DNA of 64,000 bases, taken from the NCBI GenBank assembly GCA_002393955.1, contig DGSK01000001.1, forward strand, positions 100,199-164,198, given 5' to 3'. This stretch comes from Lachnospiraceae bacterium UBA4364. GTDB lineage: Bacteria; Bacillota; Clostridia; Lachnospirales; Lachnospiraceae. Shown in pieces: positions 33,297-42,485 of the stretch (the first letter of the stretch is position 1; each line of letters opens with the position of its first letter). The notes beneath the pieces were generated by a model. It saw nothing but the letters and a program-made list of their open reading frames with translations, did not search any database and was not told the DNA's origin. Made by a program: the position numbers and the translations under genes.

Positions 33297-33313
33297 ATCA
33301 AAGTACCTCCGAA

Positions 33314-33338
33314 AGTGAATTTTTAGTAAAAATTTACT
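33314..33338. repeat. Inverted repeat between promoter and start of the P-loop gene
   Basis: AGTGAATTTTT and AAAAATTTACT pair with one mismatch across a 3-nt centre. Being AT-only at its core and lying at about +1 to +30, it could be an operator. Confidence 0.5.
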
Positions 33339-33344
33339 GGATTT

Positions 33345-33373
33345 ATTATACCCTAAGAGTCTGCTATTTTCAA
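33345..33373 (-). promoter_or_regulatory. Promoter of the P-loop/HlyD-like/ylmE operon
   Basis: On the - strand: TTGAAA (33368-33373), 17-nt spacer, TATAAT (33345-33350). The -35 and spacer overlap the last codons of the carboxypeptidase gene. Confidence 0.75.
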
Positions 33374-34384
33374 TAGCTCTGACAGGGTATTATATAGTGT
33401 TTCCTCGTCTTTTGCCCCCATGACAACAGCTATGTACGACTTGCCCGAAGTGTTATGTGCAAGCAGTATGAGGCACCTTCCTGCAGAGGAGGTGCTGCCG
33501 GTCTTTCCTCCTGTTACTGTGATACCTTCCGGCGCATCCTTTCCGCCATTAACGAACATATCGGTATTGGTGATCGTTTTTGTTTTGACAGTTCCGTCAG
33601 ATGCATTATAGCTTATCTGGATCGATGGCGTATTGATCATCTCCAAAAAATCCGGATATACAAGGAGCTGTCGGAATATCAGGTACTGGTCATAGGCAGT
33701 GGAATAATGCTCCGCCGCATCCAGCCCGTGAGGATTCACAAAATGCGTACCCGTACAGCCTAAACTCTCTGCCCTTTCATTCATCATCTGTACAAAACGC
33801 TCTTCCCCAGTAATTTCTCCGTCTTCTTCCAGCCTGCTCCCGGCTGTGCTGTCACCTGCATACTGCGCCAAAGCTAAGGCTGCATCATTTCCTGACTGAA
33901 TAAGGGTTATCTCCAGAAGCTGTCTTATCGTTATTCTGTCACCGGGCTTCAGTCCGAAGCGCTGTACACCCTCTTCCTTTATCGAAACCTCACCTATAGT
34001 GATCACGTCATCCAGCCTGTCACCATACTTTTCAAATATGATCAGTGCCGTCATAAGCTTGGTGAGTGAGGCGGGTGAAGTCTTAGCGGTAGCATTCAGT
34101 GAATACAGTACACCGGCGTCATCTTCATTATAGATCGCAGCGGAAAAGACACTGTCTTCTTCCGAAAGTGATGCAGATATGAGATTATCCGAAACAGCGG
34201 CAATATCTTCCGCAAAAAGCGGGAGCGTATCATACTCGTCTACCGGATTCAGGGTAAAGCTCTGATTATTATCCATGCTTCCGTATGGCAGTTCTATATC
34301 CGATGCCGTACAGGATGTCAGGATAAATAAAGCGGGCAGAAATGAAAAAACAGTATAAAGTTTTCTATTCTTTATACATTTCAC
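33353..34384 (-). CDS. D-alanyl-D-alanine carboxypeptidase, predicted lipoprotein
   Basis: 343 residues. Lipoprotein signal peptide (FLPALFILTSC, lipobox Cys ~25), then a penicillin-binding S11-type domain: SLTK (catalytic Ser and Lys), SGN, and KTGSTSSAG. It trims the fifth residue from peptidoglycan stems. There is no C-terminal amphipathic anchor, consistent with lipid anchoring instead. It overlaps the end of mgsA by 20 nt. Last gene of the leftward rod-shape run. Confidence 0.92.
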   Translation of the reverse strand: MKCIKNRKLYTVFSFLPALFILTSCTASDIELPYGSMDNNQSFTLNPVDEYDTLPLFAEDIAAVSDNLISASLSEEDSVFSAAIYNEDDAGVLYSLNATAKTSPASLTKLMTALIIFEKYGDRLDDVITIGEVSIKEEGVQRFGLKPGDRITIRQLLEITLIQSGNDAALALAQYAGDSTAGSRLEEDGEITGEERFVQMMNERAESLGCTGTHFVNPHGLDAAEHYSTAYDQYLIFRQLLVYPDFLEMINTPSIQISYNASDGTVKTKTITNTDMFVNGGKDAPEGITVTGGKTGSTSSAGRCLILLAHNTSGKSYIAVVMGAKDEETLYNTLSELLKIADS

Positions 34385-34763
34385 GGAAATCCATGTCTCC
34401 CCTGTCCAATGATTTTATAAGAAGTTCAGCTGTTGCAAGATTGGTTGCCAGCGGAATATTATGCATGTCACAAAGCTGCAGGAGATTATTGGCATTCACT
34501 TCATGTGACATGGGATTTAACGGATCCCGCAGAAAGATAACAAGATCTATCTGATTATGTTCTATCTGCATGGCAATCTGCTGTCCTCCACCGAGATGCC
34601 CTGCAAGAAACTTGTGTATCTGAAGATTTGTAACATCCTCTATCTGCCGCCCGGTGGTACCGGTTGCATATATTTCGTGTTTTCCGAGTATACCCCTGTA
34701 AGCAATACAAAAATTCTGCATGAGTTTTTTCTTTGCATCATGAGCGATTAAAGCAATCTTCAT
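34365..34763 (-). CDS. mgsA: Methylglyoxal synthase
   Basis: 132 residues. It converts dihydroxyacetone phosphate to methylglyoxal and phosphate, a bypass of lower glycolysis. Marks: IALIAHDAKK, YATGTTG (phosphate site) and FLRDPL (catalytic Asp). The ATG at 34763 after AAAGGAAAAAG is chosen over 34796, which would add 11 residues unlike the family. Clostridia often place mgsA behind rodA, as here. Confidence 0.95.
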   Translation of the reverse strand: MKIALIAHDAKKKLMQNFCIAYRGILGKHEIYATGTTGRQIEDVTNLQIHKFLAGHLGGGQQIAMQIEHNQIDLVIFLRDPLNPMSHEVNANNLLQLCDMHNIPLATNLATAELLIKSLDRGDMDFREMYKE

Positions 34764-34796
34764 CTTTTTCCTTTCTGCCTGATCATCACAGGTCAT

Positions 34797-35951
34797 TTAT
34801 ATCTCTGAACTTATCTGTCCTAATTCTGTCGTTTTTCTCGGAGGCTCCTTACGGTGCAGTCCCACGCTTAAAACAAAGCCCATTCCAATATACAGACTTA
34901 CAAGAGAGGTAAGTCCATAACTGACAAAAGGAAGCGGTACACCGGTATTCGGTGTCAGTCCTGTCGTAACGGATATGTTTAAAAAACTCTGTACACCGAC
35001 GATGGTCCCCACTCCAAAGCATATCAGCTCTCCTGCCGTGTCACCTGCTTTTATGCCCATGTAGAAACAGACACCGGCTATCACCATGAGAAGAATTATC
35101 ACTGACGCACAGCCTATAAAACCCATTTCCTCGCCTATAACCGCAAAGATAAAATCAGTCTGTGCCTCTGATATATAATTTCCGTTTATAACGGAGGAAA
35201 CCTCGTTATTATCAAGTCCTTTTCCTGTAAGCTTTCCGGATCCTATGGCGGTAATGGAATTTTCCGTCTGCCACGCATCCGTAAGAGCATATTCCTCAGG
35301 ATCAAGCCATGCAAGTATCCTTCGCTGCTGATAATCCTTTATCAGATGCTGGTCAGGCTGAAGCACAAGGAACAGGAAAACAGCAGCCGCAGGTATTGTG
35401 ACCGCAAGAACTCCCATAATGATCTTTCGGCTCAGTCCGCCGATATATATAAGCATACAGAAAACCACTCCCAAAAGTATTGTGGTGGAAAGATCCGGCT
35501 GCTTTACGACCAGAATCAGCACGGGAGCCAGGAGTGCCAGCATTACCAGTATATTTTTCAAAGTATTAAGATTTTCTTTATTGTCCATTATAAACTTGGC
35601 ATAAAAAAGTATCAATAAAATCTTGGCAAGTTCCGACGGCTGGAATTTTATATCTATAAAAGGTATCATCAGCCATCTCTGTGCATTATTTGCAGAATCG
35701 CCGAAAACTTCTACCAGAATAAGTAAAGCAATATTCAGTCCGTATATCAGCCAGTGGAACTTCAGAATAAGATTGTAGTCAAAAAAAGAAATAAAAAACA
35801 TCACAAAAACGCCCAGTATCATCCCCACTATCTGCCTGGACTGAACCGATTCCTTTGCGCTTCCTATAGCCATTATACCGATTATATTAATCGTAATAAT
35901 GAGCAGAACAAGAAAGATATTATAATTTTTCAGTTGAAGTTTCTGTCCCAT
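34797..35951 (-). CDS. rodA: RodA, SEDS peptidoglycan polymerase
   Basis: 384 residues, ten spans. SEDS marks: AQRWLMIPFIDIKFQPSELA and, near the C-terminus, TGLTPNTGVPLPFVSYG. It polymerises glycan strands with a class B PBP partner; the PBP2 gene lies 66 nt upstream and the mre genes beyond it, which favours RodA over FtsW. Confidence 0.95.
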   Translation of the reverse strand: MGQKLQLKNYNIFLVLLIITINIIGIMAIGSAKESVQSRQIVGMILGVFVMFFISFFDYNLILKFHWLIYGLNIALLILVEVFGDSANNAQRWLMIPFIDIKFQPSELAKILLILFYAKFIMDNKENLNTLKNILVMLALLAPVLILVVKQPDLSTTILLGVVFCMLIYIGGLSRKIIMGVLAVTIPAAAVFLFLVLQPDQHLIKDYQQRRILAWLDPEEYALTDAWQTENSITAIGSGKLTGKGLDNNEVSSVINGNYISEAQTDFIFAVIGEEMGFIGCASVIILLMVIAGVCFYMGIKAGDTAGELICFGVGTIVGVQSFLNISVTTGLTPNTGVPLPFVSYGLTSLVSLYIGMGFVLSVGLHRKEPPRKTTELGQISSEI

Positions 35952-36017
35952 ATTCTTAATTTATGTCTGTTTATAATTCCTGTTTTAATGCAATACTTTT
36001 ATCAAAAATCCGAAGCC

Positions 36018-38879
36018 TCAGTCTCCGGCTGAGGTTGCGGTCGCATCTGATGCATTACCTGTAATGAGATCGCTGTGTTCTTCCAAGTCAAAATAATATT
36101 TTATCACATCACACCCCATCTGGGCTGCAAAGTCGGATGAATAACCGTTTGCTATACGTACAGCCAGTGCAATCTTTGGTGCATTTGCAGGTGCAAATCC
36201 TACAAAGAGCGCATGGTTCGGTTTATTTGCAGACTCCTGGGCAGTACCTGTCTTGCCTGCACATACCATATCGATATTGTTAAAATACACCTTATCCGAA
36301 ACCACTCCTTTCATTCCTGTATGAATGGTATTCCAGAGTTCCGGTGAAAGTATCACCTGGTTCCTGATCTTTGGCTTGGCTGTATATGTGGTCACACCTG
36401 ATGAATTCCTTATCTCATGGATAAGAGTCAGGTCATAAACGGTTCCCCTGTTTGCCACTGCACTGACATATCTTGCCAATCCGGCAGTTGTATAGTTGTG
36501 GGTACCCTGTCCGATGGCTGAAGCAACGGGATACTGGTCTGATATCTCCGGTGTGGACTCAGTAATTTCTACACCGGAAGGGGCGCCCAGTCCGAACTCA
36601 GCCGCATATTTTGCAATACGTTCCATACCGTATGTGTCATTATAACCGGTGCCATCATCGGCAAGCCTGTATCCAACTTCATAGAAATAACAGTTGCAGG
36701 AGTTCTGAATAGCTCCCGAAAGAGAAAGCTCCCCGTGGCTTCCGGGATAAATCCAGCAGTTGTGCTTTATGCCGTTAAGTTTTGTGAAACTGCCTTCACA
36801 TTCTATTATAGACCCGGTATCAATAACCCCTTCCTCCACACCGGCTACGGAGGTGACCATCTTGAAAGTGGAACCCGGCGCAGTCTTCTGCTGCGTGGCA
36901 TAATTCCACAGCGGCTTTGAACGGTCAAATGTAAGCTTTGCCAAATAGGCCGAATCAGCGGTATTTGCCAGTTTATTATTGTCATATCCCGGATACGAGA
37001 CTAAAGCCAGTACCTCTCCGCTGTTCGGATCTGTTATCACACAGGATCCTGAACAGGGCTCAAGCCCTAACTGCGCCGGAGTGATACGAAGCTTCGATAC
37101 CAGTCCCACCATGAAAGCATATGCGGTGGTATCTCCGTTTTTTAGCGCTATGAGTTTCTCATCCTCGATCTGTATAACATCCTGTTCCCATAGTATCATC
37201 TCCAGCTCCCTGCCGGTCACCACATCATCCCGGATAAGATACTTGTATATCCTTACAGAAAAATCGCTGTTAGTCATCAGTTTTTCTATAATATACTCAA
37301 CCAGGGCATTATATACCTCACTCGAATCAGAATATCTGTCTTCAAGCGTAAGCTTGGTCAGATCAACCCACTGCTTAGAAATGCAGTAGCTTAAATACTC
37401 GTGAAGACTGATGTCTTCGGCAGTATGCCACCTGATATACATTTCATCTGTCTGGTCTACCCTGTCTGATAAAATAACCCCGTAATTGTCAGAAGACAGC
37501 ATGGACACGATAAAGCTTTCATACTCCTGGTATTCCGGCGGGAGTTCGCTGTAGACAGTATTTTCCTTTGTCAGCTCATTTCTGAGTTCGGCAATGACCA
37601 CATCCCTCTGCGCATCAAATTTTTCATACACCGCTTTTTCATTTTCTGCGGCATAGGGTTTATCCATATGGTTCAGATCTATTACATGATTTGATATAAG
37701 TGCATAATATATATCATAAATGGATATCATCTTGTTTCTGCCTGTAGTACTGATATCCTTATCTTCTACGATACGGCTCACCAGTATTCCGGCAATCTTC
37801 TGTTCCAGCAGATGGTAAACAGCCATTTGAAGCTCAGAATCTATCGTAAGATAGATATCATTACCGGCAACAGGATTTACCACATTTTCGGTTTCCAGGA
37901 TCTTGCCCAGGTTATCAACAAAAAGAGTCTCACTTCCCTTCTGGCCCTGAAGCTCCGATTCCATTGAGTATTCTATTCCGGTCTTCCCGACATAATCATT
38001 GGTGGAATAATTAGGATCACTGGCGGAATACTCCTCATATTCCTCCTCGGAGATTCGGCCTGTGTATCCTATTATCTGGGAAAAATATACGCTATGATTG
38101 TATCTTCTGATGGTATCCTCAGCTATAGTGACACCCTGCAGGAGATTCTCATTTTCCATTATTTCCGCAACAGTTTCTTCGCTCACATCAGTGGCAATGG
38201 TGGTCGCAATATACTTTTGGAAAGCGTTCAGGCTCATCTTGTATCTGATAATGACAATATCCAGCATCTCTTTTTTGGAATAGCCCATCATAGCCATGAA
38301 TCCTGATGTGGATCCGTTTTTTTCGGAATATGTACCCACGCCGTATTTTGATTTTGAGCACAGATAGCTCATGACTTCGTCGGGATTAGCCGTACGCTGT
38401 TCATAGCTCAGATCGGAGATCATGGATTTACCGTATATGTCAGCCAGAAAACGCTGGTGTTTAGTACCTGTATACGAAAAGCAGTAGTTATCGTTTTCAT
38501 CGATATAAATACCGAAATCACTGATTATTGAATCATTGTGTTTCTCTATTATCCTGACAGCCTTGATTATTATGTCATTTAGCTGTCTGTTTTTTGATGA
38601 ACCTGATTCTATGGTATCAGTTATTGTCACGGAATAAGCTAACTCATTGTATGCAAGCAGAACACCGTTACGGTCATAGATATTTCCCCTGGTACTCGGA
38701 AGACTCACCTGCTTTTCAATACTCAGGGTAAAATTAGAACGGTAGTAGTCACCGTTTACTATCTGCAACGAAAAAATCTTGGATATCAGGACAACCATGA
38801 ACAGGCCAAGCATAATAAACGGCAGCAGGAATCTGGAAGTGAGAAATGATACTATCCGCACTTTGATTTCTTCAAACAT
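36018..38879 (-). CDS. mrdA: Class B penicillin-binding protein 2 with large insertion
   Basis: 953 residues against ~600-700 usual. N-terminal span (about 17-40), dimerisation domain, and a transpeptidase domain with STFK (Ser ~670), SCN and KTGTAQE (~875). Between LTIDSELQMAVYHLLEQ (~340) and GSCVITDPNSGEVLALVS (~605), normally 20-30 residues apart, lie about 235 extra, mostly helical and acidic residues. It shares one base with mreD (TGATG). It forms the elongation synthase with RodA. Confidence 0.93.
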   Translation of the reverse strand: MFEEIKVRIVSFLTSRFLLPFIMLGLFMVVLISKIFSLQIVNGDYYRSNFTLSIEKQVSLPSTRGNIYDRNGVLLAYNELAYSVTITDTIESGSSKNRQLNDIIIKAVRIIEKHNDSIISDFGIYIDENDNYCFSYTGTKHQRFLADIYGKSMISDLSYEQRTANPDEVMSYLCSKSKYGVGTYSEKNGSTSGFMAMMGYSKKEMLDIVIIRYKMSLNAFQKYIATTIATDVSEETVAEIMENENLLQGVTIAEDTIRRYNHSVYFSQIIGYTGRISEEEYEEYSASDPNYSTNDYVGKTGIEYSMESELQGQKGSETLFVDNLGKILETENVVNPVAGNDIYLTIDSELQMAVYHLLEQKIAGILVSRIVEDKDISTTGRNKMISIYDIYYALISNHVIDLNHMDKPYAAENEKAVYEKFDAQRDVVIAELRNELTKENTVYSELPPEYQEYESFIVSMLSSDNYGVILSDRVDQTDEMYIRWHTAEDISLHEYLSYCISKQWVDLTKLTLEDRYSDSSEVYNALVEYIIEKLMTNSDFSVRIYKYLIRDDVVTGRELEMILWEQDVIQIEDEKLIALKNGDTTAYAFMVGLVSKLRITPAQLGLEPCSGSCVITDPNSGEVLALVSYPGYDNNKLANTADSAYLAKLTFDRSKPLWNYATQQKTAPGSTFKMVTSVAGVEEGVIDTGSIIECEGSFTKLNGIKHNCWIYPGSHGELSLSGAIQNSCNCYFYEVGYRLADDGTGYNDTYGMERIAKYAAEFGLGAPSGVEITESTPEISDQYPVASAIGQGTHNYTTAGLARYVSAVANRGTVYDLTLIHEIRNSSGVTTYTAKPKIRNQVILSPELWNTIHTGMKGVVSDKVYFNNIDMVCAGKTGTAQESANKPNHALFVGFAPANAPKIALAVRIANGYSSDFAAQMGCDVIKYYFDLEEHSDLITGNASDATATSAGD

Positions 38880-39415
38880 CAGATGATCTCCTCACTTTCC
38901 TTATTTTTTTTCTCAGGAATATAATTTATGAATTTTTCCTCAAGAAGCAGAAGCAGAGGATATATCACCACTCCGCACACCAGTGTAAATACCAGTTCCG
39001 GCAGGAAAATCCCCTTCATATAAAACCTGATGTTAAAATCCCCCTGCAGCGCATAGGCAAAGAAATATTTCAGCATCAGGAACATAACATCCGATACGAT
39101 AAGTGACAGCAGAGGAAGCTTGTAATCTTCCTTATTGTAGAGCTTATGTGCCAGCCCGTTGAAAAATCCTATATAGGCATAGAGCATCGCATAGAATCCC
39201 AGAATATCCATGAAGAATATGTCCAGCAGGAGTCCACAGAAAAAACCTGTTATTATGCCGTCATTCTCCCCTCTCATCAGTCCGTATACGCACGTAAGTA
39301 TAAGCAGAAGATTGGGCAGCGAGCGTCCAAAAGGTACGTACCTGAAGACAACTGTCTGCAGTGAAAAGAAAAACAATAATAAAACGAAACCTGTCAACCA
39401 CTTCTTTATATTCAT
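38879..39415 (-). CDS. mreD: Rod shape-determining protein MreD
   Basis: 178 residues, about five spans, with the MreD pattern RSLPNLLLILTCVYGLMRG and GFFCGLLLDIFFMD. Elongasome membrane component. It starts 5 nt after mreC. The sequence is weakly conserved; context decides. Confidence 0.9.
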   Translation of the reverse strand: MNIKKWLTGFVLLLFFFSLQTVVFRYVPFGRSLPNLLLILTCVYGLMRGENDGIITGFFCGLLLDIFFMDILGFYAMLYAYIGFFNGLAHKLYNKEDYKLPLLSLIVSDVMFLMLKYFFAYALQGDFNIRFYMKGIFLPELVFTLVCGVVIYPLLLLLEEKFINYIPEKKNKESEEII

Positions 39416-39420
39416 AAGCT

Positions 39421-40284
39421 TTAGTCCGGTGTCTGCTTCAGCTCGGTTATGACAAGCACCTCCGACAGGTGCTGGAAATCCACCACCGGCGTGATATAGC
39501 CGGACTTTGTCATATTATTAGCGTCATAGTCCACGGTATCTATATAGCCTATCATTATGCCGGGAAGATACTTGGAGCTGATATTCGAAGTAACTACTTT
39601 ATCGCCGCTGTTTACATCATCGTCATCATCAAGGAGACCGGAATAGGAAATAACTCCGCTTTCTATAAGCTCCATACTGCCGGATACCATCATATTATCC
39701 TGGGAATGGAGCACCTTTGCGCTTACATTGGCATCATTGTTTATGATGGTATTTACTCTTGCCCAGTTTGTGCCTACTTCTGTCACTATACCTACAAGTC
39801 CCGACCCTGCGATAACATTCATATCGACAGCTATGCCATCTGCGCTGCCTTTATCGATTATGAATGAATCAAACCAGTTGCCGCTGCCGGCAGCTATGAT
39901 CTTGGCGCCGACCTTGTCATATTCGGAATATGTATCATTGAGTTCAAAGAGCTCCCTTAAGGATGTAAGTTCATAGTAATCCTGCATAAGAAGCGTGTTC
40001 TCACTGTTCAGCGTATTTATCTCCTCTTTAAGTGCAGCATTTTCAGCACGAAGCTCTTCTATTGTTTTTTTCTGTTCCAGGGAGTTAACTATCATTGAAC
40101 TTAAATTTGTCATCCCTTTCTGAAAAGGAACTATGACAAATCCGGCAACGCTGTTAAGGGCGTTGCCCTGAATATTCATAGAAAAAGTCGTGATCATAAG
40201 CCCAAGACAGATGATCGTAACTATAAGCAGGAGATATTTTCCGGGAATCTTTTTCCGTTCCGGTTTCTTTTTTATTACAGGCAT
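39421..40284 (-). CDS. mreC: Rod shape-determining protein MreC
   Basis: 287 residues: basic start (KKKPERKK), one span (about 17-36), coiled coil (about 68-105, EELRAENAALKEEINTLNSE), then two beta-barrel domains. It organises PBP2 and RodA outside the membrane. Shares one base with the mreB stop (TAATG). Confidence 0.95.
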   Translation of the reverse strand: MPVIKKKPERKKIPGKYLLLIVTIICLGLMITTFSMNIQGNALNSVAGFVIVPFQKGMTNLSSMIVNSLEQKKTIEELRAENAALKEEINTLNSENTLLMQDYYELTSLRELFELNDTYSEYDKVGAKIIAAGSGNWFDSFIIDKGSADGIAVDMNVIAGSGLVGIVTEVGTNWARVNTIINNDANVSAKVLHSQDNMMVSGSMELIESGVISYSGLLDDDDDVNSGDKVVTSNISSKYLPGIMIGYIDTVDYDANNMTKSGYITPVVDFQHLSEVLVITELKQTPD

Positions 40285-41291
40285 TACTTATTTTCCTCAA
40301 CGGAAACAGCTAAAGACGCATACCTTTTTTCATGCATGATCTTTTTAAGCCCGCTTACAACGGTAGCTACCGGCTCATCCGATACATTCACGATAAGCCC
40401 TGTCGCATCAGCTATCATATCCGGAAGATGAGCTAACTGGGATCCGCCGCCGGTAAGGTATATGCCGTTATGATAAATGTCTGCGCCGAGTTCGGGCGGA
40501 GTCCGTTCAAGTATCTGCTTGATATTGTCGATTATCTGATCGATATTTTCTCTCATGCTCTCGAATATAAGCTCTGTATCGATCTGTTTTTCAACGGGGA
40601 GTCCCATGACAATGTCTCGTCCATATACAATGGCACCCTGGCCTGTGGCCTGCACGTCGCGCATTGCGATCTTCAGCTTTTCTGCGGTTTTGCTTCCTAT
40701 CATGAGGCTGTATTCTTTTCTGACTGCAGCCTTTATGGCCTCATCAAACTTCTGACCACCCACTTTGATAAGCCTTGATGCCACAATACCTCCAAGGGAT
40801 AAAAGCGAGATTTCCGTAGTCTGATAACCTATATCGACCATGAATACACCCTGACTGGTCTTTACATCTATATCCATACCTATACCATCCGCAACCGCTT
40901 TTTCAACGATATAAACCTTCTTAGCGCGTACATTGCTGTCCAGTACCAGGTCGTAGAATGCTCTTCTTTCTACTTCAGTGATATTGTTCGGAACCGTAAT
41001 ATAATAATCCGCAGGCTTTATGGAACCTTTGCACAGGTCATTGATGAAAAAATGTACCAGTGTATCCATATTCCTGATATCAGCTATCACGCCGTCCACT
41101 ACCGGGAACGAAACCGTGATATTATCCGGTGCCTTTTCATACATATCAAAGGCAGAATCTCCGTATGCCAAAAGGGTATCACGCCCCTCTATGGCTATCA
41201 TATTCTTTTCCATCATGAACTTGTCATCATTTCCGTTATATATCCTTATATTACTGGATCCCAGATCGATCCCGTATGCACTGATTCCCAT
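40284..41291 (-). CDS. mreB: Rod shape-determining protein MreB (actin-like)
   Basis: 335 residues with actin-fold phosphate loops: YGIDLGSSNIRIY, VDIGYQTTEISLLSLG and YLTGGGSQLAHLP. Slightly divergent from typical MreB (MVDIGGGTTE is usual), closer to Mbl/MreBH variation. First gene of the rod cluster, with its own leader. Confidence 0.94.
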   Translation of the reverse strand: MGISAYGIDLGSSNIRIYNGNDDKFMMEKNMIAIEGRDTLLAYGDSAFDMYEKAPDNITVSFPVVDGVIADIRNMDTLVHFFINDLCKGSIKPADYYITVPNNITEVERRAFYDLVLDSNVRAKKVYIVEKAVADGIGMDIDVKTSQGVFMVDIGYQTTEISLLSLGGIVASRLIKVGGQKFDEAIKAAVRKEYSLMIGSKTAEKLKIAMRDVQATGQGAIVYGRDIVMGLPVEKQIDTELIFESMRENIDQIIDNIKQILERTPPELGADIYHNGIYLTGGGSQLAHLPDMIADATGLIVNVSDEPVATVVSGLKKIMHEKRYASLAVSVEENK

Positions 41292-41303
41292 TATTTCCCT
41301 TTC

Positions 41304-41413
41304 TGCCGCTTTCAGCGGATTACTTAATACGTTCTCACCGTCAGTTTTCCTGCCGGTATTGCCTTTCGCCGGGCAGGACTTTCGGAAATTAATATATCAA
41401 AAATACGATTATA
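41304..41413 (-). promoter_or_regulatory. Leader of mreB: -10 element and two hairpins
   Basis: On the - strand, TATAAT lies at 41408-41413 (no good -35 at 17 nt). The ~110-nt leader then has TCCTGCC ... GGCAGGA (41348-41378) and a 3-nt-loop hairpin CCGCT-GAA-AGCGG (41306-41318), the latter just before the RBS GAAAGGGAAAT. It may tune mreB translation. Confidence 0.45.
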
Positions 41414-41476
41414 GTTCTTATATTTTTGCAGCAAAAAATAAAAAGCGAAAAATAAGACGCTCTTAAGTAACACATT

Positions 41477-42412
41477 TTAACATAAATTGAGATTTTTGTA
41501 TATGAAATCCGGAATATCTTCCGAAGGCTGCTTAAAATCCGAACGGTTTACTTTAATAAATTCATCCTTATTCCTAAACCAGGTCATTTGCCTCTTGGCA
41601 AAATGTCTGCTGTTAAGCTTTATATTATATACGGCTTCATCAAGAGTGCATTTTCCATCAAGATACTCGAGGATCTCACGGTAACCTATCCCCTGCATGG
41701 ATGTTGCATTTGATGGAATATTTCTCGCCTTAAGCCTCTTTACTTCCTCTAAGAGCCCCTTTTCCATCATGATATCTACTCTTTTATCAATACGTTCATA
41801 GAGCAGAGCCCTTTCATCAGTCAGGAAAAAACAGTCAGCATCATATACTGCTTCTTTTTCTTTCATTTTAGCGTTATGCTCTGAAATAGGATAAGCATTG
41901 AGCTTGTAAAATTCCAGGGCTCTTATGACACGCTTTATATTGTTCTCATGGATTATGGCTGCAGATGCCGGATCGACTGATATAAGCTCTTCATAAAGCG
42001 TACGCTTTCCTTCCGGTGTTTTTGCCATTTCCTCAAGTTCTTTGCGGAGCTCTGAAGTTTCTTCTTCCTCAAACTCTGTTCCATGGAGGACAGCCTGAAT
42101 GTAGAAGCCTGTGCCTCCGGTCATTATCGGTATTGCGCCTCTGGATGTAATATCCTTAATGGCCTCATCAGCCATTTTCTTGAATAAAAGAACATTGAAA
42201 TCCTGTTCCGGTTCCAGAATGTCAATCAGGTGATGCGCAACACCGTCCATCTCCTCTACAGTGACCTTGGCAGTACCTATATCCATACCTTTATAAACCT
42301 GCATCGAATCGGCAGATATCACTTCACCATTTATTTTTTTTGCGAGCTTTACTGCGCAGTCGGATTTCCCAACGGCCGTCGGCCCGCTTATTATAACTAA
42401 TTTTTCTTTCAT
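41477..42412 (-). CDS. miaA: tRNA dimethylallyltransferase
   Basis: 311 residues. It adds the dimethylallyl group to A37 of tRNAs reading U-starting codons. GPTAVGKSD (P-loop), SADSMQVYKGMDIGTAK, and TGGTGFYIQAVLHG are visible. The start at 42412 gives the family's MKEKLVIISGPT beginning; the frame upstream to 42472 adds an unrelated segment next to mutL. MiaB, which acts next on the same base, is encoded in this window too. Confidence 0.96.
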   Translation of the reverse strand: MKEKLVIISGPTAVGKSDCAVKLAKKINGEVISADSMQVYKGMDIGTAKVTVEEMDGVAHHLIDILEPEQDFNVLLFKKMADEAIKDITSRGAIPIMTGGTGFYIQAVLHGTEFEEEETSELRKELEEMAKTPEGKRTLYEELISVDPASAAIIHENNIKRVIRALEFYKLNAYPISEHNAKMKEKEAVYDADCFFLTDERALLYERIDKRVDIMMEKGLLEEVKRLKARNIPSNATSMQGIGYREILEYLDGKCTLDEAVYNIKLNSRHFAKRQMTWFRNKDEFIKVNRSDFKQPSEDIPDFIYKNLNLC

Positions 42413-42485
42413 AAAGCATATTCCTGCATACCGGAAGGCATTGTATTCTGTACTAAAACAACCGGGCTGCATACCCTGATCGGTA

